NCBI RefSeq assembly: GCF_001641265.1
Contig: NW_020167527.1
Span: forward strand, 1,240,001 to 1,304,000
Source of the DNA: Pseudogymnoascus destructans
Lineage: Eukaryota; Ascomycota; Leotiomycetes; Thelebolales; Thelebolaceae
Direction: 5' to 3'
DNA: 64,000 nt
Part shown: positions 19,584-30,576 of the stretch, one piece after another
How positions within the stretch are numbered: position 1 is the first letter of the stretch
Layout: each line of letters opens with the position of its first letter
The notes under the pieces: generated by a model
What the model was told of the DNA's origin: nothing
Databases searched by the model: none
Seen by the model: the letters and a program-made list of their open reading frames with translations, nothing else
Program-made: the position numbers and the translations under genes

Positions 19584-20833
19584 ATGGCATTATTCGATAA
19601 TCCGAATCGAGGAACTTACGATACATCCAAACCTGAATTACCAAACCTACTTTCGGGATGGGACAGTATTTTCGCCTCGCAGCTCCTCGAGCAAGAGAGG
19701 CCCTTTCTGGGGGACACAAGCTGGGGGAGATTCTATTTAATACATCACCCACAGTACTTGTGTACCTTCTCGCTGTCCCGGTTCAACCAAAGAAACGCCT
19801 AGCTGCTTCTGAGGTCGTTACAAAGGCCCTCAAAACGCCAACAGCTCTCCAGAGTGGCGGCCTCGCCTCAAGTTCAAAGCAGGATGGCGCCATTTCAAGT
19901 GCTAAACGCAAGGCAGACACGGAAGAGCAGCTCGATTTCAGCCTCCGGAATGGCAAACAAGCTAAAACTGAAGCTACTCATACGCCGGCGACATTTTGTG
20001 CCCTTCCAAGAGAACTCCACGAGTTGATCTTTGGCTTCGTGAAGCGGCTCAAAGATCTCGCTTGCTTTGGCCTGACGAACACATACTTCTGGAACATCAG
20101 TCACGAAATCATTCAGCACCGCTTCGCGTCGGAGCTAGGGACCTGGGCAGGGAAACAGATTGTCAATGTCGGCGACTACACTGCGCCCGGAGACTATCCT
20201 CCTGGATTGTTCTCGCCCGAGGAGGAGAAGTACTTAACAAACAAGCAGTTCCAATATTGTGATGGCGCCGGTGAGCAGCATCTGACACCGTTGACATTGT
20301 ATCACCTTACCGAGTCTTCGAATTTCGAGATGGTGGAGGCCAAGGAGATCTCCACGCAGTCAACGCGACTCTTGGGCGGATTGATGATGCGTTGCCAAAA
20401 TTCCCCCACAGACAGTCGGATAGTTCGCTCTAGATCCAAGGAGATTATACACGCCAACGATTCAGCATTCTTGCCAAGGGACCAGGCTTGGATTCTACGA
20501 AATTTGACTACAAAAGAGTTTGTCACTGCGATCGGAATCGCCTTAGATGCAAAATACATCGACGGGCCCTTCATTGGCTGCATAGGCTTTGGCGAGGTTG
20601 TCATGTCTCGAATCTGTTGGTCTTCGGATCCATCAATCAGCATGCGTTATACTGGAGAGATCTGGAGAGGAGTATGGGCAGGGCATCGCTTTGATATCAC
20701 AACTGTCTCGCGACACGAGGAGAGTACCAAGAATGAGAAATGGACGGACGTGAGCAAGGAAGTTGCAGCAGAGATTGCGGCTATCTGGGAGAGCGAATAT
20801 GGAGCAGATTGGCGAAATATTTTTGCGCATTAA
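19584..20833 (+). CDS. F-box domain protein
   Basis: An F-box near residue 110-150 of the longer frame (FCALPRELHELIFGFVKRLK, then ACFGLTNTYFW) would bind Skp1 in an SCF ubiquitin ligase. The rest of the protein, which would select the substrate, has no recognised repeats. The start is uncertain. One model begins at ATG 19658 in the single long frame. Another begins at ATG 19584 (MALFDNPNRGTYDTSKPELP) and joins the long frame through a possible intron of about 40 nt ending CGCCTAG near 19802. The second gives a more protein-like N-terminus. The end at 20833 (WRNIFAH) is clear. Confidence 0.72.
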
Positions 20834-21750
20834 AGCATGCCCGTTAACACTTCTCCGAGGATCACACATGGTACGAGCAGCGTCTAGAAAGTTTACATGG
20901 CTCAAAGCTCAATGTTGCCTTACTACTCAGAGTACTACTCAGAGATCTTCTACAAACACCAGTACACGACTTAATAGTGTCAGAGGCTGGCACTTAAATA
21001 AAAATCGTTTGCGAACAGGAGATTGAGGGTAGGACATTGAGGATAGGGCCATGAGGATAGGGCCATGATGAATCTATACCCCCGTTAAATAATATAACCT
21101 ATGCTTTGTTTGCCTGATTTTGCCAGCCCCTTCGTCTCCAGCCATTCCAATACGGGCCTTGAAGTCACCTCCATTTCTATCGTGTCTCACTGCCATCCCT
21201 CTCGCATCATATCACATGGCCATCCTTTCATGTTATCCTACCCCGTTACCGAGAATATCTCTTGACCTTTTGCCGACTCCCTCCAAATCGTCTATATGCC
21301 GACTTCAAACGTGCTGATAAACTACAAATACGCCTTTGACCTCATTCAATCTTAACTTCGGTGATGTCACGACGCGGCGCGCCAAACGCTGGCACTGCCC
21401 GTCCTAGGGTGAGCGTTAAATTAACGCCATGCCAAAGAGGCTGGCCAGGATGTATGACCCACACAAACTTAGTGGGGGTTTTAGGTCTCGAGGGGGTTTT
21501 ACAGTACGGCGCCAGGCGGTGGTTTGAGAACCAACGATTATGGCGTAATGAGCACCAAAACCCCCCCCCACCTTGCAACTTCAAACTCGTAAACCACAAC
21601 AATGGTGAGATGTAAGTGCCTCCGGATTCAAGAGAATCGCCTCTCTGCTTGGTATAAGGACTTGGGATTACTAAATGATTAGGTAATTACACTAAGTGAG
21701 GACTTCAAATTCAATTAGGTACGAGTAGATTCAACACTTCGATTAATATA
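20834..21750. other. Intergenic, no gene seen
   Basis: Mixed-composition sequence between the F-box gene and a Tc1 element. Frames of 65-87 codons here have no recognisable domains. Confidence 0.5.
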
Positions 21751-21936
21751 CGGAGGTGTTGTTCATAAGTTTTGTGAGTGGGTCGGGCTAGGGCCCCCTG
21801 CGTAGGCTGGTTTGGCAATTCTGGCCAAAGTACCGATTCTCACGCGTCACGAACACTTGAGTGTGAGAGCAATCAATTCTGTAGAATAATGAGTAGAGTA
21901 GATACCTAAACCCCTATATAAAACTATACTATAAGC

Positions 21937-23029
21937 CTAGTACTCTGTGTGCATACCATTTGCAGCAATTACTGCTGCCATACGTGTAGGCATACTATTA
22001 AGGAGAGCATTAAGCTCAGCTTCTCCAACTTGCTCCCATGCTTCCTTAACAGCTACACGGAGCTGGTCGTAGGACATATGTTCTGGATGATTATCTTGTA
22101 GATAATTCTTCATAATATGCCACACCCGTTCAATTGGGTTGAGATCTGGTGAATACGGGGGCCATTCTATAGGGCAAATACCACGGGATCTCAACTCTTC
22201 ATATGTTGCAGCTGCTCTATGACCTGGAGCTCCATCTTGCATCAATGTAAGGCCTGGGTATAGGCGTAGCCAGCCGTGGATTAGAGGGACAGTATGAGCC
22301 ATATAGGACTCAGCTCCTATTTTCCCATATTCCTTCTCCCAAAATAGTATAGGACCCTTTCCAAGACCACCTGAGAAGCAGCCCCAGAACATCCAACCTC
22401 TAGGGATTGTTAGTAAATCCTATAGTAAATAGGAGTCTCTTACCTTCTCCGTTGTACTCTATCTACAACACATGTATCATCCCACATTTCCCCTGCTTTT
22501 CGAGTAACCCATGTACGAGTATGGCGGCCTCCCGTTACCCACGTCTCGTCAGTCCAAAGTATCCTATTCCAATCATTCCGTACCCAATCCTTATGTTCAA
22601 TAGCCCATGAAAGTCGCTTTTGTCGATTTGTCTCTGAGATAATAGGCTTCCGCATAGCAATCCCTTAATAATTATTAGTCTATATAGTAGTAAAGTAGAG
22701 AGGGATACTTATGTCGATTATAGCCTCTCACAGACAGAGCGGGTTAGGACAAGCCGTGAGCATGGAATATTAAGAATGCGTATTATATTTGTATATGGCA
22801 TACGCCTATTCGTGCGAGATGAGGCTATAAACTCAATAACCTCTTGAACTTGCTCATCGGATAGGATAAGTGGCCTACCCGAACGCTTCTTCGGAGTTGG
22901 AGGGCCCTGGCAAGCATACCAAGCCTGCCGTTCCGTGCAGCCAATATAGGCTGCAATTTTTTGGAACTCCCAATCTAGGGAGCGTAGTAGTGCGCAACGA
23001 AGCCGCTCATCGCGAGTAAGATGAGGCAT
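21937..23029 (-). pseudogene. Tc1/mariner transposase with intron, frame uncertain
   Basis: The N-terminal helix-turn-helix part (23029-22718) starts MPHLTRDERLRCALLRSLDW with the linker GRPLILSDEQVQEV. The DDE part starts IAMRKPIISETNRQKRLSWA, with the first Asp in ILWTDETWV. After a clean intron (22400-22443, minus strand GTAAGAG...TTTACTAACAATCCCTAG) it continues WMFWGCFSGGLGKGP, the second Asp in MQDGAPGHR and the DD34E Glu in SPDLNPIERVW, ending at 21937. Between 22718 and 22655 a second intron is likely (GTATCC...TTAAG), but the two exon frames do not join cleanly, so a one-base lesion probably exists. Confidence 0.82.
22400..22443 (-). other. Intron in Tc1 transposase gene
   Basis: 44 nt, donor GTAAGAG, branch site TTTACTAACA, acceptor CCCTAG. 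It joins VQRR to GWMFWGCF. Confidence 0.8.
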
Positions 23030-23196
23030 TGTAGTTATTGAAAGAGTATGAATTTCCTACATATAAAATACAATAGTAGGAATTTTGACGCGTTAAAAAG
23101 GTACAAACAAGCCTACGCGTACCCATGCTCCAACCCATGCCCAACCCCCGGTCATCTCATGACCCACTCACAAAACTTATGAACAACACCTCCGTA

Positions 23197-23701
23197 CAAA
23201 TAGTTGTTCGATCAGAACCTATCGCCTTCTCATTCTTAACGGAAATGAGAGCCACCTCTCTGCTTAATTTCAACACTACTCAGAACAGAAGATAATCATC
23301 ATTACTTGTAATGATGTACGGTTACGCTCGCCCTACATCCCACTGAGCCAAAAATACTACAGTATTCCTATAACGGCGGCATCCCGTTACAATTCGTGGG
23401 TGGTTTTGCGATTCGATTGGTCGGTGACTGTATTTAACTATTATCTAGAAGATTGCTTGAGGCCGGTGGATTAGTAGTTAGGTGGGTGACTACTAGCGAA
23501 TACCTACTGTTGTATTTGATAAAAACCTCTTCGATTGGTATATGTGTACTGTATATCAGGATATCGGGATATATACGCTCCCCTCCCAACACTCTCCTAC
23601 TCTGCCCAAAACCCACAACAAAACCACAACCATACGCCAAACCGCTGTGCTACGCCAAATCCCCAAAACCCATTTCTTCAACCTATGCTACCTCCCAAAG
23701 T
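23197..23701. other. Intergenic between Tc1 element and palA 3' end
   Basis: No gene recognised. It includes the palA 3' flank. Confidence 0.5.
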
Positions 23702-26414
23702 CTACCCAAACCTCAACCCCGCACTCGGATCCCACACCCCAGCCTGTGGCTGCTGCTGCTTCTTCGCATCCCCCATAGGGGCCGGCGACCCACCAAATCG
23801 AATCCCCATCTCCGGGTTCCACATCCCTGCCACCGGCCCCGGTGGGAGCGGAGGCTGCTGCTGTTGTTGCTGCTGGGGTTGTGGTGGCGGCGCGGGGTTG
23901 CGCGTCGCGATGGGGGCGGGCATTGGTTCTGATTGCTGGGGCCGTGACGGGGCGTGTGAGGCGGGTGGTTGTTGTTGTTGTTGTTGCTGTGCCTGGTTCT
24001 GCAGTGATAAAGAAGAGAGAGGTGGGAGTGAGAGATCCCTATATCCCATATAGTCAGCCAGAGCTCCAAGAACAAAAAAAGGGCGTAAAAAACACACGAC
24101 TCAAGCCCCGCAGCCTCCGCCCGTCGCCTATACCCAAACTCCCTCGCCTCCTCGCGGAACCTGCCCACAATCCGACTAAGGTCATTATAAAACGTCCTCC
24201 CCATCTCCAACTTCGCCACCACATCTTTATACCCCACCCACGCCCCCTCTAGCTGCTGCAACGCCTTCTCCCTCTCCCCCCCACCCTCGCCACGGCGCGC
24301 ACGCACAAAATCCGCATTAGCCCGCTCAACCGCGCGCAATAAAGTAGCCTGCTCCTCCGCCTCGGCAGCAACAGCCGCAATTTCGGAATCATACCTACTC
24401 CCGAGCCTAGCATCGAAGAAGGCTTCGAAATGCGCTGTTACGATAGTGACATCAGGCCTCTCGCGCTCCAGTCTCGCCGCCTCAGCCAAGAGAGCAGGAT
24501 GCACGTCATCCGCCCTCGCCGCCTCGCGAAGCGCCTCAATCCTACGCCGCCGCCTACTCTCGAGGCGCGAAATATCATTGAGACAGGTACGCAGCGCCAA
24601 GGCCTCAGCCTCAAGTTTCGGCGGAATAGCAGCGCGGCGAGACGCCGGTACGAAGTCCGCGAGCCCGCGGTCGGGGCCAGCGAGGATGCGCAGGAGCGGA
24701 GCAAGGTTTCGGTACATGTCGCGGACGAGGTCATCGCTCGCAGCTGCGCTAGCGAGGTAGCTTTCGATTTCCGCGATCTGGGCGTGGAGTTTGGGCGCGG
24801 CTTCGCGAGAGGGGGGCCGAGTCCAGCGGAGAGTGCCAAAGCGGGCGCGGAGAGCGGCATCTTCGGCTTCCTCCGCGAGGAGGGCGTCGCGGCCCGAGGC
24901 GAAGGTGGCGGCGTCTGTTGCTTTTAGCTTAGCGGTGTCGGCGAAGGAGCGGTCGAGGCGGGCGATGGCGTCAGATTGGCGGAGTTCTTCGGCGTGGGCG
25001 AGGAGGGCGGGGGGGATGCCGAGGGGTTTCTCGAGGGCTTGGAGGGAGCCGGGGAGGGAGAGGGCGGAGAGGGTGCTGTGGATTGAGGCGGTAAGGGCGG
25101 AGAGGGGGGCGGTGAGTTGGGTGATGACTAGGCGGTCGCGGCGCTCTTCGTAGATGCTGGCGGCGAGGTGGACGGCGAAGGGGACGAGTTTGGCGAAAAG
25201 GGGAGGGCCGAACATGGCGTTGTCGCCGAGATGGTCGAGAGGGGATGCGACGTCTGGGGGCACACGGGCGACAACCATTCCGGCGCGCTCGATGGTCTTG
25301 AGCTCGGGTTTCGGCGGTACGGGGTTGAGGTAAATGATATCATTGTCTTTCTCCGCACGCTTGAGGTCCTCAGAGACCTTGTTCTTAAGGCCGTTCAGGT
25401 CGCTCAGCACGGTCTTGTTGACGTAGCGCGCCTCCTTCAGCGCGTCGTTGACACAGAGCATGCTATCGCGTAGCCGTGCCACCTCTTCCCCGTACTTGCG
25501 CTTCTCGAGGCAGTCACAGGCTTGTCGGTACTGCGCTGCTGCTGCGAAGTGGTGGTGCTTCGCAGCCATGTGGTGGATCCACTCGGAGCTTATGGCCTCG
25601 CTCTGCACCGCCCAGTCGCCGGCCGTGCTATACAGATCTGAGACCCGCGCGGCCAGCTTTGCAATCGATGCGTCCTTGTATCCGTCCATCACGGCCTTCT
25701 GCCAGAAGCACTCTTGTCCCTGGGCGAGGAGTAGTTCCTGCAGCGATTCTAGCGTCACAATATCCATATCCTCGACTGGCGCCGTGCGTAGCTCTGGCAC
25801 GACCTTGTCCTTGATGTGTGAGATGACTCCGGCGGCGAGGCAGAAGTAGTTCGCGGCAGACTTCAGCCCATCGGGCGAGCTGGAATTGACAGAGACGGCG
25901 AGTTGGGAGTAGAGCGCCGCGAGGTTGAAGAGGACGTTGCATAGCTCGAACTTGAGGTTATCTTGAGAAATTGGGCGCTTCGTGTTGTAGCCCAGCGCGG
26001 AAAACCATGTGAAGTCGGCACCAATCTGTATTGAAGTAGAGTATCAGTATATATTATTCCAGCCACGAAAAAAATCGTTCCGCCAAATAAAAAGTACGCA
26101 CATCTATGGGGAACTTGCCGCCCATCCACACGAGCTGGGCAGCATAGGCAGCGATCTTCTTGAGGCCAGTGATGTGGGGTTCGCGGACGTTGATTGCCTC
26201 GCGGCGCAGGCTGTCGATGACCTCTAGGTCCTGCTTGAACATATCGGGGTGTTGGTCATATTTGCCGGAGATATATTGCCTGATGGCGTCGGAGAGGACG
26301 AGGCTGTGGGCTTTGCGGAAAGGGAGGAAGAGAATGTTGCTTGGGATTTGTGAGCTTGTGTTTTATAAAAGTGTAGGGAGATATGGGAGAGGGAGGGGCT
26401 ACTTACGAGGCCAT
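23702..26414 (-). CDS. palA: PalA/Rim20, BRO1-domain pH-response regulator
   Basis: PalA is the ESCRT-associated scaffold that binds the zinc-finger factor PacC/Rim101 so that the protease PalB can process it at alkaline pH. Exons are 26414-26407 (ATGGCCTC only), 26339-26102, 26025-24098 and 24038-23702; the sum, 2511 nt, is in frame (836 residues). The BRO1 domain covers roughly residues 1-380 (MASNILFLPFRKAHS, SDAIRQYISGKYDQHPDMF, QECFWQKAVMDGYKDASI). A V-shaped coiled-coil domain follows (GSLQALEKPLGIPPALL, YNDLSRIVGRF). The tail is Pro/Gln-rich with two poly-Gln runs and two related motifs, MWNPEMGIRFG and VWDPSAGLRFG, the latter at the C-terminus. The last intron (24039-24097) has GTGTGT and a CTGAC branch site. 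A tiny first exon is unusual but supported by frame. Confidence 0.92.
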
Positions 26415-26541
26415 TTTGGAAGCTGAAGTGTCCCCGTGGTGGAATCGTGGGAGCTAGAAAATATTGAAGCCTTGAGCCAGGCTCTTTTCTCCGTTTGGGT
26501 CAGTTGAGGTACAGTCAGGGTCAGTGATGAAGTCATTGTTG

Positions 26542-26650
26542 CCTGAGGCAGCAGCGTCAAATAGGTACGTACTGTTTATGAATATAGTGGCCTGAGGCAG
26601 CGACGTCAAATAGGTACGTACCGTTTATGAATATAGTGGCCTGAGGCAAC
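26542..26650. repeat. 49-bp tandem repeat, 2.2 copies
   Basis: Units start CCTGAGGCAG at 26542, 26591 and 26640 and contain CGTCAAATAGGTACGTAC. It lies in the palA upstream region. Confidence 0.88.
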
Positions 26651-26943
26651 AATGCTTAAATCGCAGAATCACATGCTGGCGATGAGGGGCATGGGAAGCT
26701 AAGCGAGAAGTACATCAGCATAGGTACACAAGTACTCTCTTCCCTCCAGACTGTGTAAAGTTACACGATGAGGAGGGTTTGGGTATGTCTGGGATACAAA
26801 CTGTCGTCATCAATAGACAGGCCGATAATCAATTTGAACATTGAAGAGATGGAAGAGAGAGATAAGGAGGACAGCAGAGCCTCTACAATCCTCGTATATA
26901 TATATCCATCTATCCGTCAATCCATCACCCATATATCCATCTA

Positions 26944-27079
26944 TCCGTCAATCCGTCAATCCGTCAATCCGTCAATCCGTCAATCCGTCAATCCGTCAAT
27001 CCGTCAATCCGTCAATCCGTCAATCCGTCAATCCGTCAATCCGTCAATCCGTCAATCCGTCAATCCGTCAATCCGTCAT
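26944..27079. repeat. 8-bp minisatellite, about 17 perfect copies
   Basis: Perfect array of the unit TCCGTCAA, flanked on both sides by degenerate ATCCATC/CATCACCCATATATC words. Confidence 0.95.
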
Positions 27080-27154
27080 CCATCACCCATATATCCCATC
27101 TATCATCTATCCGTCTACGGAGCTGGAGCTGCATACCTCTCATATCCTCCTATA

Positions 27155-27220
27155 CAATACCAGGGCAGCCATTTGTCAATACCAGGGCAGCCGTTGGGCA
27201 ATACCAGGGCAGCCGTTGGA
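27155..27220. repeat. 22-bp tandem repeat, three copies
   Basis: Units start CAATACCAGGGCAGCC at 27155, 27177 and 27199. Confidence 0.9.
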
Positions 27221-28033
27221 GCCCTACCCAAGTCAGCTAAGTATGGCAAGCAAGCCCTCCATGCCATCATACCATACAATCCCTACTAATATCATTTTTC
27301 TCTACAGTAGTGCACTACCACCATCACCACCAGCATCAAACTAAACCCCTCCCAGTCAACCATACGCAATAAGGCCATAAACAGTCGGTCTCTTCCTTCC
27401 TCCGCGCCTTTCTCGCCTTTCTCCTCATTCTCCCCCGTTCTGCTCCGGATACTTTTCGCTGCCTCATATCCACTTCCTCCGCAATCCATACTCGGGACTA
27501 CCTATAACGGGGTAGCGACACTGGGAGACACCTGTAGCGACGCTCTTCTCTTCCACTGTTTACCACTTTTGGCCCCGCCTCGGACAAGGTCACTCGATAA
27601 ATCAACAACCGCCTGCCGCTACCTAAGGTGACTCCAACCCATCCCGCCCGGAACGAGAGAAAAGGCACACGACTCTCTTGTCTCGACTTCGTGCACCGCT
27701 TCTATATTCTCAATCCTCACTTCTCTCCGCCGCTCCTTTATGTTGCTTTGGACTTACGACTGTTCCCCTCGTGACTCCAAAGATTCGTTCGCCAATTCCT
27801 TCCTCTTGAGCTTAATTGGCTACGATAAACTACCGGCCCTCAATTAGCCTCGGCACTCGCCAGCCTTCCGCTCTCCATTCGCCCTCAAATCTCGCCCCAG
27901 CAGCCTCGCAACATACTCGACTACATTTACGTGTAAATACAAGTGACGACGCGCGCGACGGCCATCACGGAGACGTCCAGCTGAACAAAACTCATTGCGC
28001 AGTGGCCCGAGGGCCCTAAAACAAGCAGCGAAT

Positions 28034-29533
28034 ATGTCGTTGAAGAAGTCGGACCGCTTGATGGAGACCATCAAGCACTACTCAGCCTTCCCTGCTACCG
28101 GCGTAAGCTTGCGCCAGATGGTACAGTTTGGGGAGAGGCCTTCTGTCGGTATGTTCTACCACCTGAGGCCAAAGCCAAACGCGCCATACTGACGCTGAAT
28201 CTCCAGGAACCCTCTTCCGCGCGTCACAATTCCTCTCGGAAGAATTACCCATACGGCTTGCGCATAGGGTACAGGAGCTGTCCGACTTACCAGATGGGTT
28301 AAATGAGATGACCTCGATACAGAGGGTGAAGGATTGGTATGCCCAGTCGTTTGAAGTATGAAAATTTACTCTTGGGGGGTTTGTTCTAGATTGAGTCATA
28401 CTGACAGCATGACAGGAAATCACAGCACTTCCCAGGCCGGAACTCTCGAAAAAGGTCAAGGAGCGCCTCATGAGGCCGAACAAGTTCAATGCCAAGCACC
28501 CCAAGATGATCTCAGAAACGACGTACAATCCCAGTGTGCCCAAGGGAAAGTACACGTCAGCGTACTGGCCGAACGAAAACGGAAACGGCAACGGCAACAG
28601 GGAGGGCAAGAAGGGCTTGTCGCGCCGCTATTTCGCGACGGTAGAAGACACAGGCGACTGGCCACCTGAGCTATTCGACTACAACAAGCGCTTCGCCGAA
28701 ACGCTCAACACGATCAAGAGGCGGCACGACGGCGTTGTCACGACCGTTGCCCAGGGCATCCTCGAGTACAAGCGCAAGCGGCAACGGATGCAGATCGACC
28801 ACAACATCCAAGCTTTCTTGGATCGCTTCTACATGTCGCGCATTGGGATCCGTATGCTGATCGGGCAGCACATCGCGTTGACGGACCAGAACCACAACAA
28901 GGACCCCAACTACGTGGGCATAATCTGCACCAAGACCAATGTGCGCGACCTTGCGCAGGAGGCCATTGAGAATGCGCGCTTCGTCTGTGAGGACTTTTAC
29001 GGCCTATTCGACGCGCCCAAGGTCCAACTCGTGTGCCCGCCGGACTTGAACTTCATGTATGTGCCGGGGCATTTGTCGCATATGCTCTTCGAGACGCTCA
29101 AGAACTCGTTGCGCGCGGTGGTCGAGACACATGGGCAGGATAAGGAGGAGTTCCCAATTACGAAGGTGGTGGTTGCTGAGGGGAAGGAGGATATTACGAT
29201 CAAGATTTCCGACGAGGGTGGTGGCATCCCACGTAGCGCTATCCCGCTCGTGTGGACATACATGTACACCACCGTGGACTCAACGCCAAGTCTCGACCCA
29301 GACTTTGATAAGAGCGATTTCAAGGCCCCAATGGCTGGGTTCGGGTACGGATTACCGATATCGAGATTGTACGCGAGGTATTTCGGAGGGGATCTTAAGT
29401 TGATCAGTATGGAGGGGTAAGTTCTTCCTTTCCGTCCACTTAAAAAACACAACGCTAACAAAACCCCAGCTACGGCACAGACGTCTACCTCCATCTCAAC
29501 CGCCTATCCTCATCCTCCGAACCCCTCCAGTGA
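28034..29533 (+). CDS. Mitochondrial PDK/BCKDK-type protein kinase
   Basis: GHKL-fold kinase of the pyruvate/branched-chain dehydrogenase kinase family, which phosphorylates and switches off the E1 subunit of a mitochondrial 2-oxoacid dehydrogenase. Exons are 28034-28148, 28207-28355, 28416-29416 and 29470-29533 (1329 nt, 442 residues, all junctions in frame). Introns have GTATGT, GTATGA and GTAAGT donors. The regulatory four-helix part includes YFATVEDTGDWPPELFDYN and FLDRFYMSRIGIRMLIGQH. The ATP site shows the N box ETLKNSLRAVVE, the G1 box ISDEGGGIPRS and the G2 box AGFGYGLPISRLYARYFGGD. The start is the first ATG of MSLKKSDRLMETIKHYSAFP. Which dehydrogenase is the target cannot be told from sequence alone. 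Confidence 0.9.
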
Positions 29534-30576
29534 CAACCAACACCCCCCCTCGAGACCGGCGGCCCCTCCCGCTCCCGCCACCACAGCGCCTCGCGCAACC
29601 TGACCCTGGATATGCGCTACAAGCAGATGCACCTCAAGTCCCGCGAAGTGACGACGCGTAAGCAGGTCGGCGACGCGGAGAGCATGGTAAACGAGGGCGA
29701 GTCCTCGGCGGGGCGGAGCGGTTTTTTTGGACGGGGGGGGGAGGTGTGAGGCTGCTGGCGGGGAAGTGGGGAGGGATACTGGCGGCTTGTGCTTGTTTCT
29801 GTAGTCCCCTTCTTGTCCTGCTGCCGCTGCTGGAGTTTGTGTCGTGATGCGGTCGTGCTGGGGTGGCGTGTGATGAGCCGACGCGTCCGTTCCTCTCCCC
29901 CCTGAGAAAAATAAATCTACTGGTGAGGGTGAGAACTGGCGAGGGGGGTGTGTGCGTGTGCTTGCACATAAATGAAGAAATCTTCAATTGGAGACGGAAA
30001 AAAATACAAAACTTTATTTTAAAGCGGTTTACTAGGGATGGGGGGTTGGTGGTGCATGCATTATAGGAGGAATGCCGGATGGATAGAAGATGCATTTGAC
30101 TTGAGGGGTGCATGAGAAAGGAGGGGGGATATTTCTTTGGGTGGCTATTTCATTGTTCACTAGGACACGGTGGGGTGGGGTGGGTGTACGGCGCGTCAAG
30201 GCAGGTCGGAGGGGGGGTTGGCTGTAACATATACGTGGGATCTCATAAGCCTGCACCGTGGTTTTCTTTTTGCATAGCATTGGTTTTCGGGAAAGCGAGA
30301 CCAGAGAAGGTGGTAGAGATGGATGGGGTATTCGCCCCTGTTTGGAAGATTTGTTGAGGAGTAGAGAAATAAAGATCATGATTGTTTAAAACGTTTTTGG
30401 ATTTGAGAAATGCACGTATGTGATAGGACGGGGATGTGCAGAGAGTGATCAGATGAATGAATGAATATTTGCATCCATATTTCTCGCCTCGGGCACGCCT
30501 ACACAGTAGTAACCAATACCTTACAAACGCCTCCCTCCTCACATACGTAGATACACCCCTTCCTCTTCCGTCAAAC
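29534..30576. other. Convergent 3' regions of kinase and S1P lyase genes
   Basis: About 1 kb between two gene ends. The GC-rich first 200 bp read like former coding sequence (SRSRHHSASRNLTLDMRYKQ in one frame, beyond the stop of the kinase) and may be a decayed C-terminal extension. The remainder is G/T-rich without a gene. Confidence 0.5.

Larger units (their letters stand above)
21751..23194 (-). mobile_element. Tc1-like DNA transposon (1444 bp)
   Basis: Terminal inverted repeats of 34 perfectly matching bases start CGGAGGTGTTGTTCATAAG at 21751 and end with the inverse at 23194, flanked by TA on both sides (21749-21750 and 23195-23196). It contains one transposase gene on the minus strand. 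The perfect repeats suggest a recent insertion. Confidence 0.9.
26415..28033. other. Intergenic between divergent palA and PDK-type kinase
   Basis: A 1.6-kb shared upstream region for two divergently transcribed genes. It holds three separate tandem repeats (26542-26650, 26944-27079, 27155-27220) and a pyrimidine-rich stretch (27340-27560). Frames of 167-173 codons across the minisatellite are products of the repeat. Confidence 0.65.

Noticed and set aside
26470..26480. PacC site (GCCAGG) upstream of palA as evidence of feedback control
   Set aside because: A single 6-bp match is expected by chance in a region of this size.
26944..27079. CRISPR array or telomeric repeat
   Set aside because: Units are 8 bp, perfect, without spacers, and unlike the TTAGGG repeat of filamentous fungi.
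26768..27344. Frames of 167-173 codons with Ile-Arg-Gln-Ser-Val-Asn-Pro-Ser repeats
   Set aside because: They arise from the perfect 8-bp minisatellite, which is open in several frames.
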